In this document: positions 19,729-31,092 of the stretch, piece after piece | How positions within the stretch are numbered: the first letter of the stretch is position 1 | Layout of the letters: each line of letters opens with the position of its first letter | Source: Lasioglossum baleicum | Lineage: Eukaryota; Arthropoda; Insecta; Hymenoptera; Halictidae | Length of the DNA stretch: 64,000 bases | Assembly: GCF_051020765.1 (NCBI RefSeq) | Contig: NC_134929.1 | Location: 4,614,786 to 4,678,785, forward strand | Reading direction: 5' to 3' | Made by a program: the position numbers and the translations under genes | The notes under the pieces: generated by a model | Databases searched by the model: none | What the model saw: only the letters and a program-made list of their open reading frames with translations | Told to the model about the DNA's origin: nothing

Positions 19729-21469
19729 TGTGACGTGGCAGTTTTGCCAACGTCACCCTATGCCGTTTATCGGAAGACCGGGTCGCCCTCTGGCAGCCTA
19801 ATACGCGAGAGGCGCCGTGGCGAGCGCTCGCCCTGAGTGCGAACGAGACCCATGGGCGAGTTCTAATATTTTTGAGCGTCGCGCCAATTGCGCGACGCGT
19901 ATCTGCAGGACCGTAGTCGGGCCCCAGGGGGGACCCGAAGCACCTCTCCCGCCGAGGAAGGCACAGAGACCGGCGCCGGCGACAATTACAACACCGAGAG
20001 GAAAGAGGAATCGACGGGGCACAGGAAAATCAACCTGGAGGCGCCGACAAGGACGGACGATGCCAAGCAAGGAATCTCAGCCGTCTTGCCGTCGCCTCAT
20101 CCGGAGAGAAACCGGATCGCTGCCGGATTGGCTCCTGTCGACCACCTCTGCGGGAAGCAGCCAATACCTACGCGACGCTGCCGGAGAACCACCAAATCGC
20201 CGAGTGCCAGGGACCGTCACGCAGGGCTAGGCCCTGTCCGAAAATCTATCCGCGATAGGTCGAACTGCGTGCGGGGGGATCAGAGCGGCAAGGGGGGGAC
20301 GCTTCTCTTCCGCGTTCCCGAGACACGCAGCGAAGGATCACTTCTTCGTTGGCTCGAGATACCGAAAGTCGCGAGTAGAATTTGTACGATTGCGTAATTC
20401 TAAGTCTTTTGTAATCTCACGAAGAAACGCTGCCGGAGACGAGGGACGAGCGAGGCGAACAACGATCGTTGCCCTGGGTAAGCTTTCGCCAGTTCTCATT
20501 TCGATAAAGTGATCTTTCTCGCGTTGGCTCGGTAGTGTGTCGTGTCCGCGATCGCGTCGTAGAAACACCGATCTGATTTCGTAGCTGCCGGTATTCGAGA
20601 CGGATTCGAAGTAATCCGCGAGGGGCGAGAACCCGGTGTGTAATAGACGCGCGGGGAATATATTTCGCGGGTGCCCGTGCTAGAGGTGGGATGGCGAGGA
20701 CCCGCGTGTAGACTTGACCTCGCTACGCGCGGCGAAGGAGGAATTGCGAGCATCGGGCACTATTATGTTTTCGAGGATCCGCGCGTCATTGTCGTTAGTA
20801 TTCGAACCTCGAGTCGTCCCACGGTGCGACGCCGCCACGTGCTCTCGTCGTATTTCCGCAACTTGTTCTGCCGACGAGAAGCTTATAATAACGCGTATTC
20901 CATCCGAATTCGGGCGTAGAACGCGAAGATCGTGAACGCCGACGTTAAAATCACGTTGCTGCCGGATTCAGAGCGTAAAGAGAAGGACCGTAGACGGTCA
21001 AATCGCGCGTGCGACGGATCGCCGTCGCCGACCACCTGTCACGCGCCGGCTAACCTCAAAACGCTGCCGGTCGTTGTCGGCAGCCGTTCTGTAATCATCG
21101 TCGACCGAATAAAGTTGTGTTAGCCGAATCTCTGAGTCGTTATTGCGTGAGAAACCTTCCCGCCGCGGGGAATGCCTCGTGTTCCACCCGCGTAGAATCC
21201 TGCGACCATTCGTATCTCATCTTCGCGTAATATCGATTGTCGCGGGCTCGTATGGGTGTCTCTCGTCGTGTTTAATAGCGAATTTAGCGTGGCATCTTCT
21301 GTGCCTGGCGCCCGAACTTTACGTAAGAGATCTCGAGAGACGACGAGCCTGCGTACAATTTTTGTCCCGGGTGGACCACGTTTCGCGCGGCCGAACGTGG
21401 CCCGGCGGTATCGCTTGTAAATACCCGGAGTCGCTATCGTTTCGCTAAGAAACGAGAAACGACGTGACA
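19729..21469 (+). repeat. Gypsy-A 3' LTR
   Basis: It is the same length as the 5' LTR (1741 bp) with six visible differences, clustered in the first 500 bp. AATAAA is at 21108-21113. GCTGCCGG is at 20119, 20177, 20429, 20584, 20958 and 21063, each exactly 9597 bp from its 5' counterpart. Confidence 0.95.
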
Positions 21470-21473
21470 ACAT

Positions 21474-22031
21474 ATTTATGCACTTAAGGTCGCGCGACCG
21501 TCATATCAAATCTAATGTGCTCTAAATTAATATAATACAAAATCTCAAAGGAACCTTTTGGTACATTTTTTAATACTCAATTGAAAGATTGTAAATATTT
21601 AAACAATATTAAAAAACTAAATATATAATTTATAAGAATAACGCATACGCGCGCGAAAATGCGAATATGTATCTCGAAAACTAAAAGAGACCCTCCCTAT
21701 ATTGGAAAAGGAAAAAGTTGTTCAAAAACGTGAGTCCTCGGCCGCAAATAAAAATTACGAATAAAATTTTATTCGAATAACCCAGTGAATGAAAATTTAT
21801 TCGTAAAGCCCAGCGAATAAAAATTTATAAATATAAATTAATATATTTATTAATGATAGATATAAATTCATTTTTATTAAAAATGGTGCAATTGCAATAC
21901 AATTTTTCTTCCTCTTACATCGCATTTCTTAGGACAAACAATTGCTTTTTTCAATGTAATAACGATAAAAATTACGTAATATACACCCGCGGCACTGCCT
22001 GTTATAGTACTTGAAGAAGCTTGGATGGTCG
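21474..22031. other. AT-rich spacer, nothing recognised
   Basis: No open frame, repeat array or RNA-gene signature was seen. Confidence 0.55.
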
Positions 22032-22245
22032 TGTTCGAAATGAGAATAGAAACAAGTTCGCGGGAAGGTCTCTTTATTCAATCGTAGTCGTTGCTTCTAC
22101 AAGTCTCTCTGTAGCTTCTCCCCGACTCTGTCTTCGGTACGCCTTTTTATCCTTTTTCCGAAAGGCGGATTCTAAACACTAAACTGCACTGATTGGGCAG
22201 TTGATAACAATTGCCTCCAATCAGGCAGTTTTCTCGTTTAGGACA
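22032..22245 (-). mobile_element. Probable 3' LTR of an unidentified retrotransposon
   Basis: Read on the minus strand the segment runs TGTCCTAAACG ... CGAACA. It contains a TATA-like ATAAAAAGG and a polyadenylation signal AATAAA in LTR order. It is preceded on that strand by a purine tract (AAGGATGGTGGGAG, 22246-22259) suitable for plus-strand priming. No target duplication was found, and the internal part upstream on that strand (22260-22480) is not recognisable, so only a 3' fragment may remain. Confidence 0.45.
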
Positions 22246-22259
22246 CTCCCACCATCCTT

Positions 22260-23116
22260 GCGCCCGAGGCGCGCTTTTTCGGGGATGCAGAAAGTGACCG
22301 TTAGGGTTTTTATGATATAGCGGTATTTCCTCCAGGTCGGCGAGGTACTTACCGTGGCCTTGCATGGGCCCCTCGGACCTCGGTCGGCGCGACCCTTCGG
22401 AAACTCGGGGTTTACGATATCAGCATTTGCTATTGAGGCCGTCAACGAAAGATTCTACCGAACGGGACATACATTGTCTACAACATCTAAATTGTACGCG
22501 TTAAAAACGGCTTTCTCAAAAATAGCTTTATTGCTGCTTGCCTCGCAAACCGTCCTGACCATTTGCAAGCCAGATGTTTTATGGTACGTGCCCATGGCCG
22601 CTACATACTTTACCAAGGAACCGCACAGTAGAATAGCATGTATTCATATTTTCGAGAAAATTTGCACATTTCCAATTCTTTTGAGGTTTTTCATTTTTTA
22701 CGACCATAGTTTGCAACAAAAAAATCTGGAAAAATTCTCTAAAATGGGCATTTGGATCCAAAATATGTCACATTTTTTTCAGAATTGTAGAACGCATTTG
22801 AGAGCGGAAAATGCGTAGAAAAGCGCGAAATCTAATTTGCCCTGTACCTATCCTCACGGGCAAGCTAGAGGGCTGAAATTTTACTCAGAGAGGGATTCCT
22901 CGGTCAGATTTTGTATTATGTAAAATAAGACGTTTAAAATTTTGTTACGAGAGTTTTCTTTCCTTTGAGATTGTATAGCTTAAAAAAATACGGTGGTATG
23001 CTTACAATTAGAATAGTATGGCATTAATTTTAGTATTAAGTCCCTGGTTTTAATATTTACTGGAAATACTGTTTGATCGTTGTATGTGTAAAATATTCAT
23101 ATTTTGTTATGTGATC

Positions 23117-23149
<33 letters not shown>

Positions 23150-23186
23150 AATAAATATGCTTCAACTGTGATTACTCTTTTTATAG
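22260..23186. other. Unidentified sequence with a (TA)n microsatellite
   Basis: Open frames here (for example 22354-22818) show no recognisable domain. A (TA)n run lies at about 23118-23142. An upstream exon of the P-type transposase, encoding the start of its THAP domain, should lie here or further left but was not identified. Confidence 0.45.
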
Positions 23187-26100
23187 GTAATCCAAATTTA
23201 AAATCGTATGCCGCATCAACGATAAGACGTTTGGGTAAGTATAAATTACAGATTTACACATTCTTATTTAAAAATTAATAGATTTGCATGGCGGAAATCG
23301 TCGCACGGCGGATTAGTAGAAGTTAGTATTCTTGTCATTGAAAGTGAGTTTTCCGAATAAATTTTTTTATTAAGAATACATTTTTTTTATTGATTAAGAA
23401 TAAATTAAAGCATGTGTAGGGTACAAAAAATATTTCTTCGTCCTCATTGCAATTCTTTGAACTCATAGATTTTTTATTCGTTTGGACCATGTATCCGGTT
23501 GGCAAAGGTTAAACAATTTTACATTACAGGTATATGTGCTGAACATTTCTCGCCCGAAATGTTCAAGCCCGACAATAGATTGCGCCCAGATGCACGACGC
23601 AGACTAAAAGCGAGTGCTCTACCCAAACCATGGGAAAATGAGGGACAATGTCGAGAAAGAGAGGAATTCCATCAAGACATCGCGGAACTTCATCAAATCA
23701 TCGAGGAATATACTGTCGAAGAAGAGGAGAATCAAATCATCGAGGGATATACCGTCGAAGAAGAGGAGAATGAAACCATCGAGGGATATACCGTCGAAGA
23801 AGGGGAGAATCAAATCACCGAGGGATATACCGTCGAAGAAGAGGAGAATCAAATCATCGAGGGATATACCGTCGAAGAAGAGGAGAATGAAACCATCGAG
23901 GGATACGCCGCGGAGCAAGAGAATGGAAACGCGAGCGGGACGGAAGATATCGCGATACCTCAAGAGGATTATTCTATTAACATGCCGTCGCGGGTTTATG
24001 CAAAGACGCAATTATATTTCTCAGAAACTGAGGACGATAGAATGGAATGGGTAGCAACTGAACCGCTACCCAGTTACACAAGCTACCCAGCACGAAGGAC
24101 AAAAACTAAAAAAATCTCCCACGCAACTCGATTGGAGAAGATAAATCGCACATTGCGAAGGGAGATAGCAGATTTGAAGCTGACATTAAAATGCCATAAG
24201 CAAAAACTTCAAAGAGCTGTGGCAGCCAAAGTTCGTGTTCCTAAAGCAGCAGAAACGGTGGATGAATTTTTAGATAGACAAAAATGTCTGAACAAAGTTT
24301 CACGAACAATGGTTAAATTGCAGCTAAAGAAAGACAACGTGCCGTACACGACGGAGGAACAAGATTTGGCGAAAATGATATTTTATTATTCTCCGTCCGC
24401 TTACAACAAACTTAGGAAAAATGGATGTCATCTACCTGCAGAAAGCACAGTGCGAAGATGGATTGCAATTAACAATCTGGACACTGGATTTGCAGACCAC
24501 GTATTTGATAACATAAAAAGACGTTTATCTGAGTTGCCATTGGATCAGAGATTGTGCGCACTGAAATGGGATGAGATGTCCATTAGGACATGGGAAGAAT
24601 ATTCAGCTTCCCTAGATAAAGTGGAAGGACTTGTCGATCTAGGAATGTTAGGTCGACGTGACGAAAAAGCACGATACGTGTTCGTCTTTTGTGTCGACAG
24701 CATCAATGGACAGAATAGATGGAGGCAGCCACTGGCATATTTCCTTCCCGGAACAGGAGGACTGAAGACAGAAGACCTCATACACCTATTATACACATGC
24801 TTGCGACGACTGAAAGAGAGTGGAGCACATGTAAAGATTTTGACATGTGATCAGTGCACCACGAACCAAAAAGTGTACAGAGTATTGAAAGTAACAGAGG
24901 ACCAGCCGTTCTTCCATTATGAGGGAACAAAATATTATGCGGCATTCAATTTCCCTCATCTAATTAAACGGTTAGTGGCACAACTACGAAAACACGGAAA
25001 TATATACGTTGGAAACGAAAGTATCATTTCGTTTTCCGACATGGATGAAACGTGGAATTACGACAGGGCTATGACCTCGTCACGATTGCTGCCTCACATA
25101 ACCGAGACCCATTTGCACCCAAATGCGTTCCAAAGTATGAACGTGAAGCGTGCATTCCAAATGTTTGGAAGAAGATTCGCTGCAGCAATCGAAGTTGCGG
25201 GCAACGATCCGAAAGGGCTGAAAGACCGCAGCACAACCTGGAAAAATACGGCAGAGTTTATCAGAAAAATGGATAAGTTAATAGATTACTGCAATTGCTA
25301 TGATGTCAACAGCAATTCCAGAACGAAGAAGCCCATTTGCAGCCGGAATGACGTCGTCCACCAGACGATACAAGATGCGATGGAGTGGACGAAAAAGTGG
25401 AGCATTAGCCCATATGGACAAAATGCAAGTTTAATGAAGAGACCGCCCTGCTTTAAGGGTTTGACCCAATCTTTCGGGGCTTTTTTTCAAGTGTATGAAT
25501 CGATCACCGATGACGAAAACACACGTGATTTCCAGTTTGCCATAGGTTTGGTAAACCAAGACTCAGTGGAACATTTGTTCTCAAAGGTCCGACAACGAGG
25601 AGGATTCAATTTGAACCCATCGCCGCGTGTGGTCCGGTTGACTTTGCGGCACATTATGTGCTCGCAATTAATCAAAATTGGAGAGCGAACTAATACACGA
25701 GAAGAGGACGAAGAATCTTCAGCACTAATTGGAGGTGAAACCTACATACCTGCCCAATGTAATCTCACACCAAGTGAGAATTTACCGGCAGACGAAGAAG
25801 ACGACGGAGCGTTACAATGCGCAATACATTTGAACGAAAACTGTATAGAGGCGGCGACTTCTACTGAGAGGAACGATGGACCGTCATTCTACGAAGAAAC
25901 GTCCATCACCTATTTCGCAGGTTATATTGTACATCATATAATGCGAAAATATGATTGTACCGAATGTCGCAATAGTATGTTAAAAACGCCATTGGACGTG
26001 ATGGAACCTGCAGAGAATTATATTGCAACCAGGGAATATTCAGATGACGACGACGACGACGAATATGCCCCTGACGTGACAAAACTCTCACGACCCACGG

Positions 26101-26396
26101 AGGCGTTTGTAAAGATAATTACAACGCAGTTAAAAATATTCCAAAACTACTGGGGGAAGTTTTGGCACCAGGAAAATGTACTTGAAAAATTATGCAGGAC
26201 GGCCATTCAGAGGAGCAAAATTGAAAATCCCGGTTGGTTTAATGAAGACAACAGCTGCTACGCCCATAGAGTAGCAGCTTTGAAGCATTTGTACAAAGTC
26301 AAACTGCATGACCAAGCCAGGAAAAGGAATGAAGAAGAAAAGTCTCTACATAAACCGACGAAATCTCAAAAGCTGAAAAACATTCTACATAAGTAA
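23187..26396 (+). CDS. P-type (THAP9-like) transposase, two exons seen, 5' exon not found
   Basis: A 48-bp exon (23187-23234) lies between an acceptor (TTTTTATAG) and a donor (GTAAGT). It joins in phase to the main exon 23530-26396 after ACATTACAG. The junction completes a THAP zinc finger segment ending ICAEHF (the CxxH half) and ALPKPW; the first Cys pair must lie in an unseen exon. Then come six 13-residue repeats (IIEGYTVEEEENQ type), a coiled coil (about 24125-24210), and a P-element-type RNase H-like core with Asp in ALKWDEMS, Asp in LTCDQCTTN, NFPHLIKRL, and the VEHLFSKVRQRGG acidic motif. The C-terminus has YFAGYIVHHI and a CTEC motif as in THAP9. The main exon is open for over 950 codons, so it is recent or maintained. 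Terminal inverted repeats were not located. Confidence 0.85.
23697..23930 (+). repeat. Coding minisatellite, six 39-bp units
   Basis: Six tandem 39-bp units inside the transposase exon each encode a 13-residue acidic block with core EGYTVEEEEN. Units alternate between NQII and NETI starts, which suggests duplication of pairs. The array sits between THAP domain and coiled coil, a likely flexible linker. Confidence 0.9.
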
Positions 26397-26410
26397 GCTA
26401 CACCCAAGCT

Positions 26411-26895
26411 CTCCGAGCTCGCGTTTCGGTGGACCGAGTAGCTGAAACGCGAGTCAGGAGAAGCGAAGTCAGCAATAGAAATCATCAAAATCTGCTGCCT
26501 CCACCAAGAAAATCAACTGGTCCTCCACCGTCGCCAAATTTCCACGCCTCTCCGAGCTCGCGTTTCGGTGGACCGAGTAGCTGAAACGCGAGTCAGGAGA
26601 AGCGAAGTCAGCAATGGAAATCATCAAAATCTGCTGCCTCCACCAAGAAAATCAACTGGTCCTCCACCGTCGCCAAATTTCCACGCCTCTCCGAGCTCGC
26701 GTTTCGGTGGACCGAGTAGCTGAAACGCGAGTCAGGAGAAGCGAAGTCAGCAATGGAAATCATCAAAATCTGCTGCCTCCATCAAGAAAATCAACTGGTC
26801 CTCCACCGTCGCCAAATTTCCACGCCTCTCCGAGCTCGCGTTTCGGTGGACCGAGTAGCTGAAACGCGAGTCAGGAGAAGCTGAGTCAACGATGG
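26411..26895. repeat. 139-bp tandem repeat, about 3.5 copies, each with a hairpin
   Basis: CTCCGAGCTC recurs at 26411, 26550, 26689 and 26828, an exact 139-bp period with few differences. Each unit contains the inverted pair CTCGCGTTTC and GAAACGCGAG, a 10-bp stem. The array starts 15 bp after the transposase stop codon, so it would lie in its 3' UTR or subterminal region. Confidence 0.92.
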
Positions 26896-26899
26896 AAAT

Positions 26900-27389
26900 G
26901 ATCGAGATTCGCTAATGTAAGTTTAATTACTCATTTACAACTCAATCAAATACTACAATATATTTTTCGAATGAATGTTTTACATAATCAAATATTTTAT
27001 ACATTCAATTTTTACCGACTATGCATCTACTATTTAAACAAGTACAGTCTTTGAATGTGTTAAATTTTGTAACAATCGTTTTTAAACAAATTAAGTTTTA
27101 AACAAATAATTTTTTGTTAGGGAACACCGTTTTTAAACAGAATCTTGCAAAACAGTAAAATTATTTAAACAAATTAATTAAATAAAAATAATTTTTTAGC
27201 CAAAGTATACATTTTCCCAAACTATTTTTGTAATAAACATCTCTTTATAAACAGAATTTTCTGAGTAAATAAAATTGTTTAAACATATAAATAATCTGTA
27301 TTATTCTTTAAATAAATTTAAATTGATTATATTTAAATAGAGTAAAAAAAGTCGTCAAATAATATAATCAAATGCGTTTTATTATTTGC
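26900..27389. other. AT-rich spacer
   Basis: The sequence contains many short TTTAAACA words and no gene was seen. Confidence 0.5.
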
Positions 27390-27505
27390 AGAGTCATCGC
27401 TGTCATCGCCGACATCGTCGTCATCTCTGTAATCGTCGTCATCGCTGTCATCGCCGTCGTCGCCGTTATCATTGTCATCGCCGTCATCACTGTCATCACT
27501 GTGTG
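27390..27505. repeat. Imperfect GTCATC-type trinucleotide repeat
   Basis: Diverged ATC/GTC triplets run for about 110 bp and create long frames in several registers (poly-Asp/Ser on the minus strand, Ile/Val on the plus). A splice-acceptor-like TTATTTGCAG directly precedes it and an AATAAA lies at about 27640, so a terminal exon is conceivable. Frame openness alone is explained by the repeat. Confidence 0.6.
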
Positions 27506-28703
27506 CCAAAAAGTTCAAAACTTCCTCCACCGGCTTTCATCTAGTCCTAGTTAATTGTTATGTATTTATTGGCATTGTAATATTTGTATTATATTGTTTA
27601 TGTATTATAATATTTGTTTTTATGTGTGTGACTGTGTGTAATAAATGATTTTTTTATTTTCGCTTAATTGTTTTGTGTGTTTCGGCTTTCTTTTATTTTC
27701 CATTCCATAGTTAAATTCCAACCGAAAAATGTATTTATTCATCTGGCGAGTATTTTAATGCAATAAAACGAAAATTAAATTTTGAGTTGTGACGTTTTTC
27801 ATCTTCATGAGCGATATTTAAATTTTTAGAGATAAAAGAAACACCCCGTATATTGGATTTCAATTAATTGTAGTCACTGGTATGATTCTGTTATACATTT
27901 AGAGATTCCTATTTCACGTGTATATAAATATACGCGGTACGTGAACCGTATATTAAAAATTTAAGGTTCCCTGAGTACGGATCCGTTCGGCACGTTCGAG
28001 TCCGACAACTGATTGTGAGACGTTATTATTTTTCGATCGAATTCTTTTCGACTGTTGATGTTAGAAGTGAGATAATAATAAAGTCGCGGGATACCCGTGT
28101 ATTAGCATGATGCGACCGCTCGTCAACTATTTCTACAGATATATCACGTATGTACTATGAACTACATTCCACGTTATTAGAATAATTGTAGTTTAATTAT
28201 GATACATTTTATATCAACATTTTTTATTTACACCTAGAAACGCCACTGTCTTGGAAGGAAATGGACATTCGAGAGAAGCAATGAAATTAGAGCATCATTG
28301 CGAAAAAAGATGAGTTTGCAATAACCTCAATATACATTTTATGAAATTCTATTATAATTATAGTTATGACTGTATTTTTTAATAAATAAACTTGTGTATG
28401 CTAGTATAAAATCAATTTATATATATTATACAAGTTATTTTATTATTTGTTTGACAACTAATAAATCTACAAATTGATTCATAAACTAAAAAATACTTCC
28501 TGCATTTTCGTATTCTCCAATCAGTCCAAATAAATACCATCAACCTGTTCTCGATCATATACCAATTTTTATTAATGCAATTATGACAGTAACAAAACGT
28601 TTCTATTTAAAATGAATACATATTTTGAACATAGTTTTTACATTTTTAATTTTTTGGAAGGTTAAAAAATGTAATTAAAAAAGTAATGAAAAATAAAAAT
28701 TAA
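27506..28703. other. AT-rich spacer, nothing firm
   Basis: A TATA-like TATATAAATA (about 27920) and an AATAAA (about 28078) give the 27869-28136 region an LTR-like look with TG...CA ends, but no target duplication was found. No coding sequence was recognised. Confidence 0.4.
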
Positions 28704-28925
28704 AAAAAATCCCCGCTGCACGGGGACTCGAATGCTAGCTCCAGATTGCGATTCATACGCTCGACGGCTCGACAGCCGAATTTCAGTTTCGCTTCCGCCG
28801 TAAAGCAATGCAACATGGCAACATGGCAAGTGCTAAAAATAGATTGTGGCTGGCATAAGCGCACAAGCAGCGCACACGGACATAGTAAAGGTACGCTGGT
28901 GAGTGTAGCGCGCGGGCGCGTTGCT
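28704..28925. mobile_element. Relic related to the hAT long inverted repeat
   Basis: The segment from GGGGACTCGAATGC to GTGTAGCGCGCG parallels 45095-45265 of the hAT right arm, sharing CACACGGACAT, GGTACGCT and GTGTAGCGCGCG in the same order with many differences. It is probably a decayed end of a related element. Confidence 0.45.
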
Positions 28926-29065
28926 AACACGATACAGTGTCTTCTGTGGTGGCCTCTGGTGGCCTCCTGTTTCTCACTCCAGTCAGAATATATCCTAGAG
29001 GGCGTAAGAGAAACATTCGAGCGACATAGATGTCGTCAGATGTGCTAACAGTAAAGTGGGTTCTG

Positions 29066-29145
29066 TTTCTTGCTAAAGATGATGTAGGTTCTGTTCCATG
29101 CTAAAGATGATGTAGGAGCTGTTCCAGGCTAAACATGATGTGGAG
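29066..29145. repeat. 28-bp tandem repeat, three copies
   Basis: GCTAAAGATGATGTAGG-like words recur at 29072, 29100 and 29128. The third copy is diverged. Confidence 0.75.
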
Positions 29146-29279
29146 ACAAAAGCGGCACGGCCAAAACCCGGGCGTGAGCACTCTCATATACTCTCTGCTC
29201 GTAGCTTTTGGCGCGATAGGCACACGCACGCAAAAACTGCAGCGACACCAACGCCGCCTGACATTCGGGATACGCAACT

Positions 29280-30334
29280 TACTGGTTAAACTATTCCCAT
29301 TACAGCTTGGACCCCCTGGTTCCGAACCATCTCGAACTGGGCCACTGGGTCGAAAGACTACTTACCGTAAACACGTGCGAACCTTTAGACCGCGAATGTA
29401 ACAAAGTATTTTGCGACAGCCGCCATCACAGCGATATTGGTAAGTGCCGGTCAGGCTTTATTCCGATATATTTTGTGACCAGTTCGTGTTGGTTCGGGGA
29501 CGTTATTCGAGTTCGCGAAAATTCGTACCGCGGTGTACCGTGTGTTTCCCCGCGTTTACCGTTGACCAGGAGTCGCTCTCCTGAGAGGCTCGTGAGGCCA
29601 CGGATCGTGTGTCGCCGAATCCTCGTGCACGAGCTATTCGGGACCCACGATATTCGCCCGGTAATTCTTTGGGTTGCCCTCGGATCGTTCTTCGGGAGGA
29701 TAACGCGTCGTATTCGTTTCGTATCGTTCACCGTTCGCACGTTTCGCCCAGTCTCGAATTAGGAACGCGTACGTTACCGGAGCTCAGTCGAATTCGTGCC
29801 CTCGTGGCTTGTAAATTCACGCGAAGTCCTGTGACGACCGAGCTCGACGCGATCGAAATTATTACGCGCGATCGGCCGAACATCCGCCGTCACTTTCGTG
29901 TTCGCGCCGGCAAATCTATTGACTACCGCCGGCATCGGCCGGCGGATTGTATGACCACCTCGTTTTAATAAACGACGATATTTTGCCCGAGAACTACCGA
30001 GTAATTTCATTCCTCGTGAGGAACGTTCCCGTCGCGGGGAATGCCGCGTTCCTTTCCTCACGTGGTTCCCTGGACCCGTTCGCGGCCTAAACGATGTTCG
30101 CAGATTCGACGTTATTTTGAAAACCGAGCGAATCGTTCGAGAGTTTCGCGTGGTACGGTATCGTACCTGGCGCCCGTTCACTTCGTGTACAATTTTGTCG
30201 TTCCGTTCGAATCTGCGAAGATCTTTTGTCTCGAAAGGACCACGTGTCGCGCGACCGAGCGTGGCCCGGTCGCAAGGCCATAATTTCTCGAAGTCGGTTA
30301 TCTCTCTGTTCGCAGGGAAATAACCGGCGTGACA
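29280..30334 (+). mobile_element. LTR relic of a Gypsy family related to Gypsy-A
   Basis: The 3' half follows the Gypsy-A LTR order: AATAAA (about 29967), a GAGGAACGTTCCCGTCGCGG stretch like Gypsy-A's CCTTCCCGCCGCGG, a CCTGGCGCCCG word, a CACGT(G/T)TCGCGCG stretch, and the end ...GGCGTGACA at 30334. The 5' boundary is uncertain and no target duplication was found, so it is likely a truncated solo LTR. Open frames inside are not recognisable proteins. Confidence 0.6.
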
Positions 30335-31092
30335 ACTTTCAAATAGTGCTAAAATATTAATGAACAGCTAGATCGAGCGCGTGGACCAGTGTGCGACGCG
30401 ACGCACAGTGGGTAAAATCGACGTTCTAGCTGTTCACGGGCTAAAAACTCAAAGTCCTCATATCGATTTTTAACGAATGCACAATGTTTCTTAAATGTCT
30501 ATTACATTCGAAAACGATAATATTAATTAAAGCTATTAAAAACTCTCGTTACAATAAACGTTCAAAGATCAAACTTTTTCAGATACGATTTATCACCGAA
30601 AAAATTCCTTTTCTTCATAATGATGTCCTGAAAAACCTACTGGAGATTAAGCGACCAATTTTTTTTTATATGAAGAATGTATATCTATGTCGAGAACGCA
30701 CCAGAAACTAAACGTCATTGTTCATAATTTATTATGAAAAAAAATATTTAATCAACTAAGGAAAATCGTCGAAGTTTTTCACCTTTGACAAGGGATAAAG
30801 TTGTCATTCCCGGGGGTTCCCATGGTCTGACACAGTGGAACATTTTCGGCAAGATCTCCTCTAAAAGATCGTGCAAAATTTAGATCCGGGATAATCCGGG
30901 GAACTGAAGTTATGATAGTTTAAAGCGTCGCGTGACACGCGCACAGTGGTGAGTTCGATCGAAATCGTGGCCAAATTATTCATTATTCACACGAGTTTTC
31001 AGACATTTCCGGTGGTGTGACAAAAAAATGTTTCCTACAAAAAATAATCAGTACACAGTCTTTTACAAATATCAATACAAAAAATTTCAAAA
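30335..31092. other. Spacer with possible Transib-like debris
   Basis: A hairpin pairs GAACAGCTAGA (30362) with TCTAGCTGTTC (about 30427). CACAGTGG words occur near 30402, 30836 and 30942 but no inverted partner was found. A 75-codon frame at 30484-30711 is unrecognised. Confidence 0.4.

Larger units (their letters stand above)
10132..21469 (+). mobile_element. Complete Gypsy-A LTR retrotransposon
   Basis: An 11,338-bp element is bounded by two 1741-bp LTRs and the perfect 4-bp duplication ACAT (10128-10131 and 21470-21473). In order it holds the 5' LTR, primer site, 1.84-kb leader, gag, pol in the -1 frame, two further overlapping frames with a second zinc knuckle array, a purine tract and the 3' LTR. 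I see six base differences between the LTRs, so the insertion is young. gag and pol are open throughout. There is no envelope-like frame with a signal peptide or membrane segment. LTRs of 1.7 kb are very long for Gypsy-type elements. The octamer GCTGCCGG is scattered through the whole element. Confidence 0.95.

Noticed and set aside
23619..24011. 130-codon minus-strand frame opposite the transposase minisatellite
   Set aside because: It is the mirror of a repetitive acidic coding segment; the in-phase splice and transposase motifs support the plus strand.
27372..27554. Ile/Val-rich plus-strand and Asp-rich minus-strand frames
   Set aside because: Both arise from an imperfect triplet repeat; openness is explained by repeat composition.
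27869..28136. Solo LTR with TATA-like box, AATAAA and TG...CA ends
   Set aside because: No target duplication (flanks TTAAT and GATAT) and no second copy seen; kept only as a remark.
29609..30181. Open frames of 119-135 codons in the Gypsy-related LTR relic
   Set aside because: They are open on both strands, have no domain, and fall inside an LTR-like segment.
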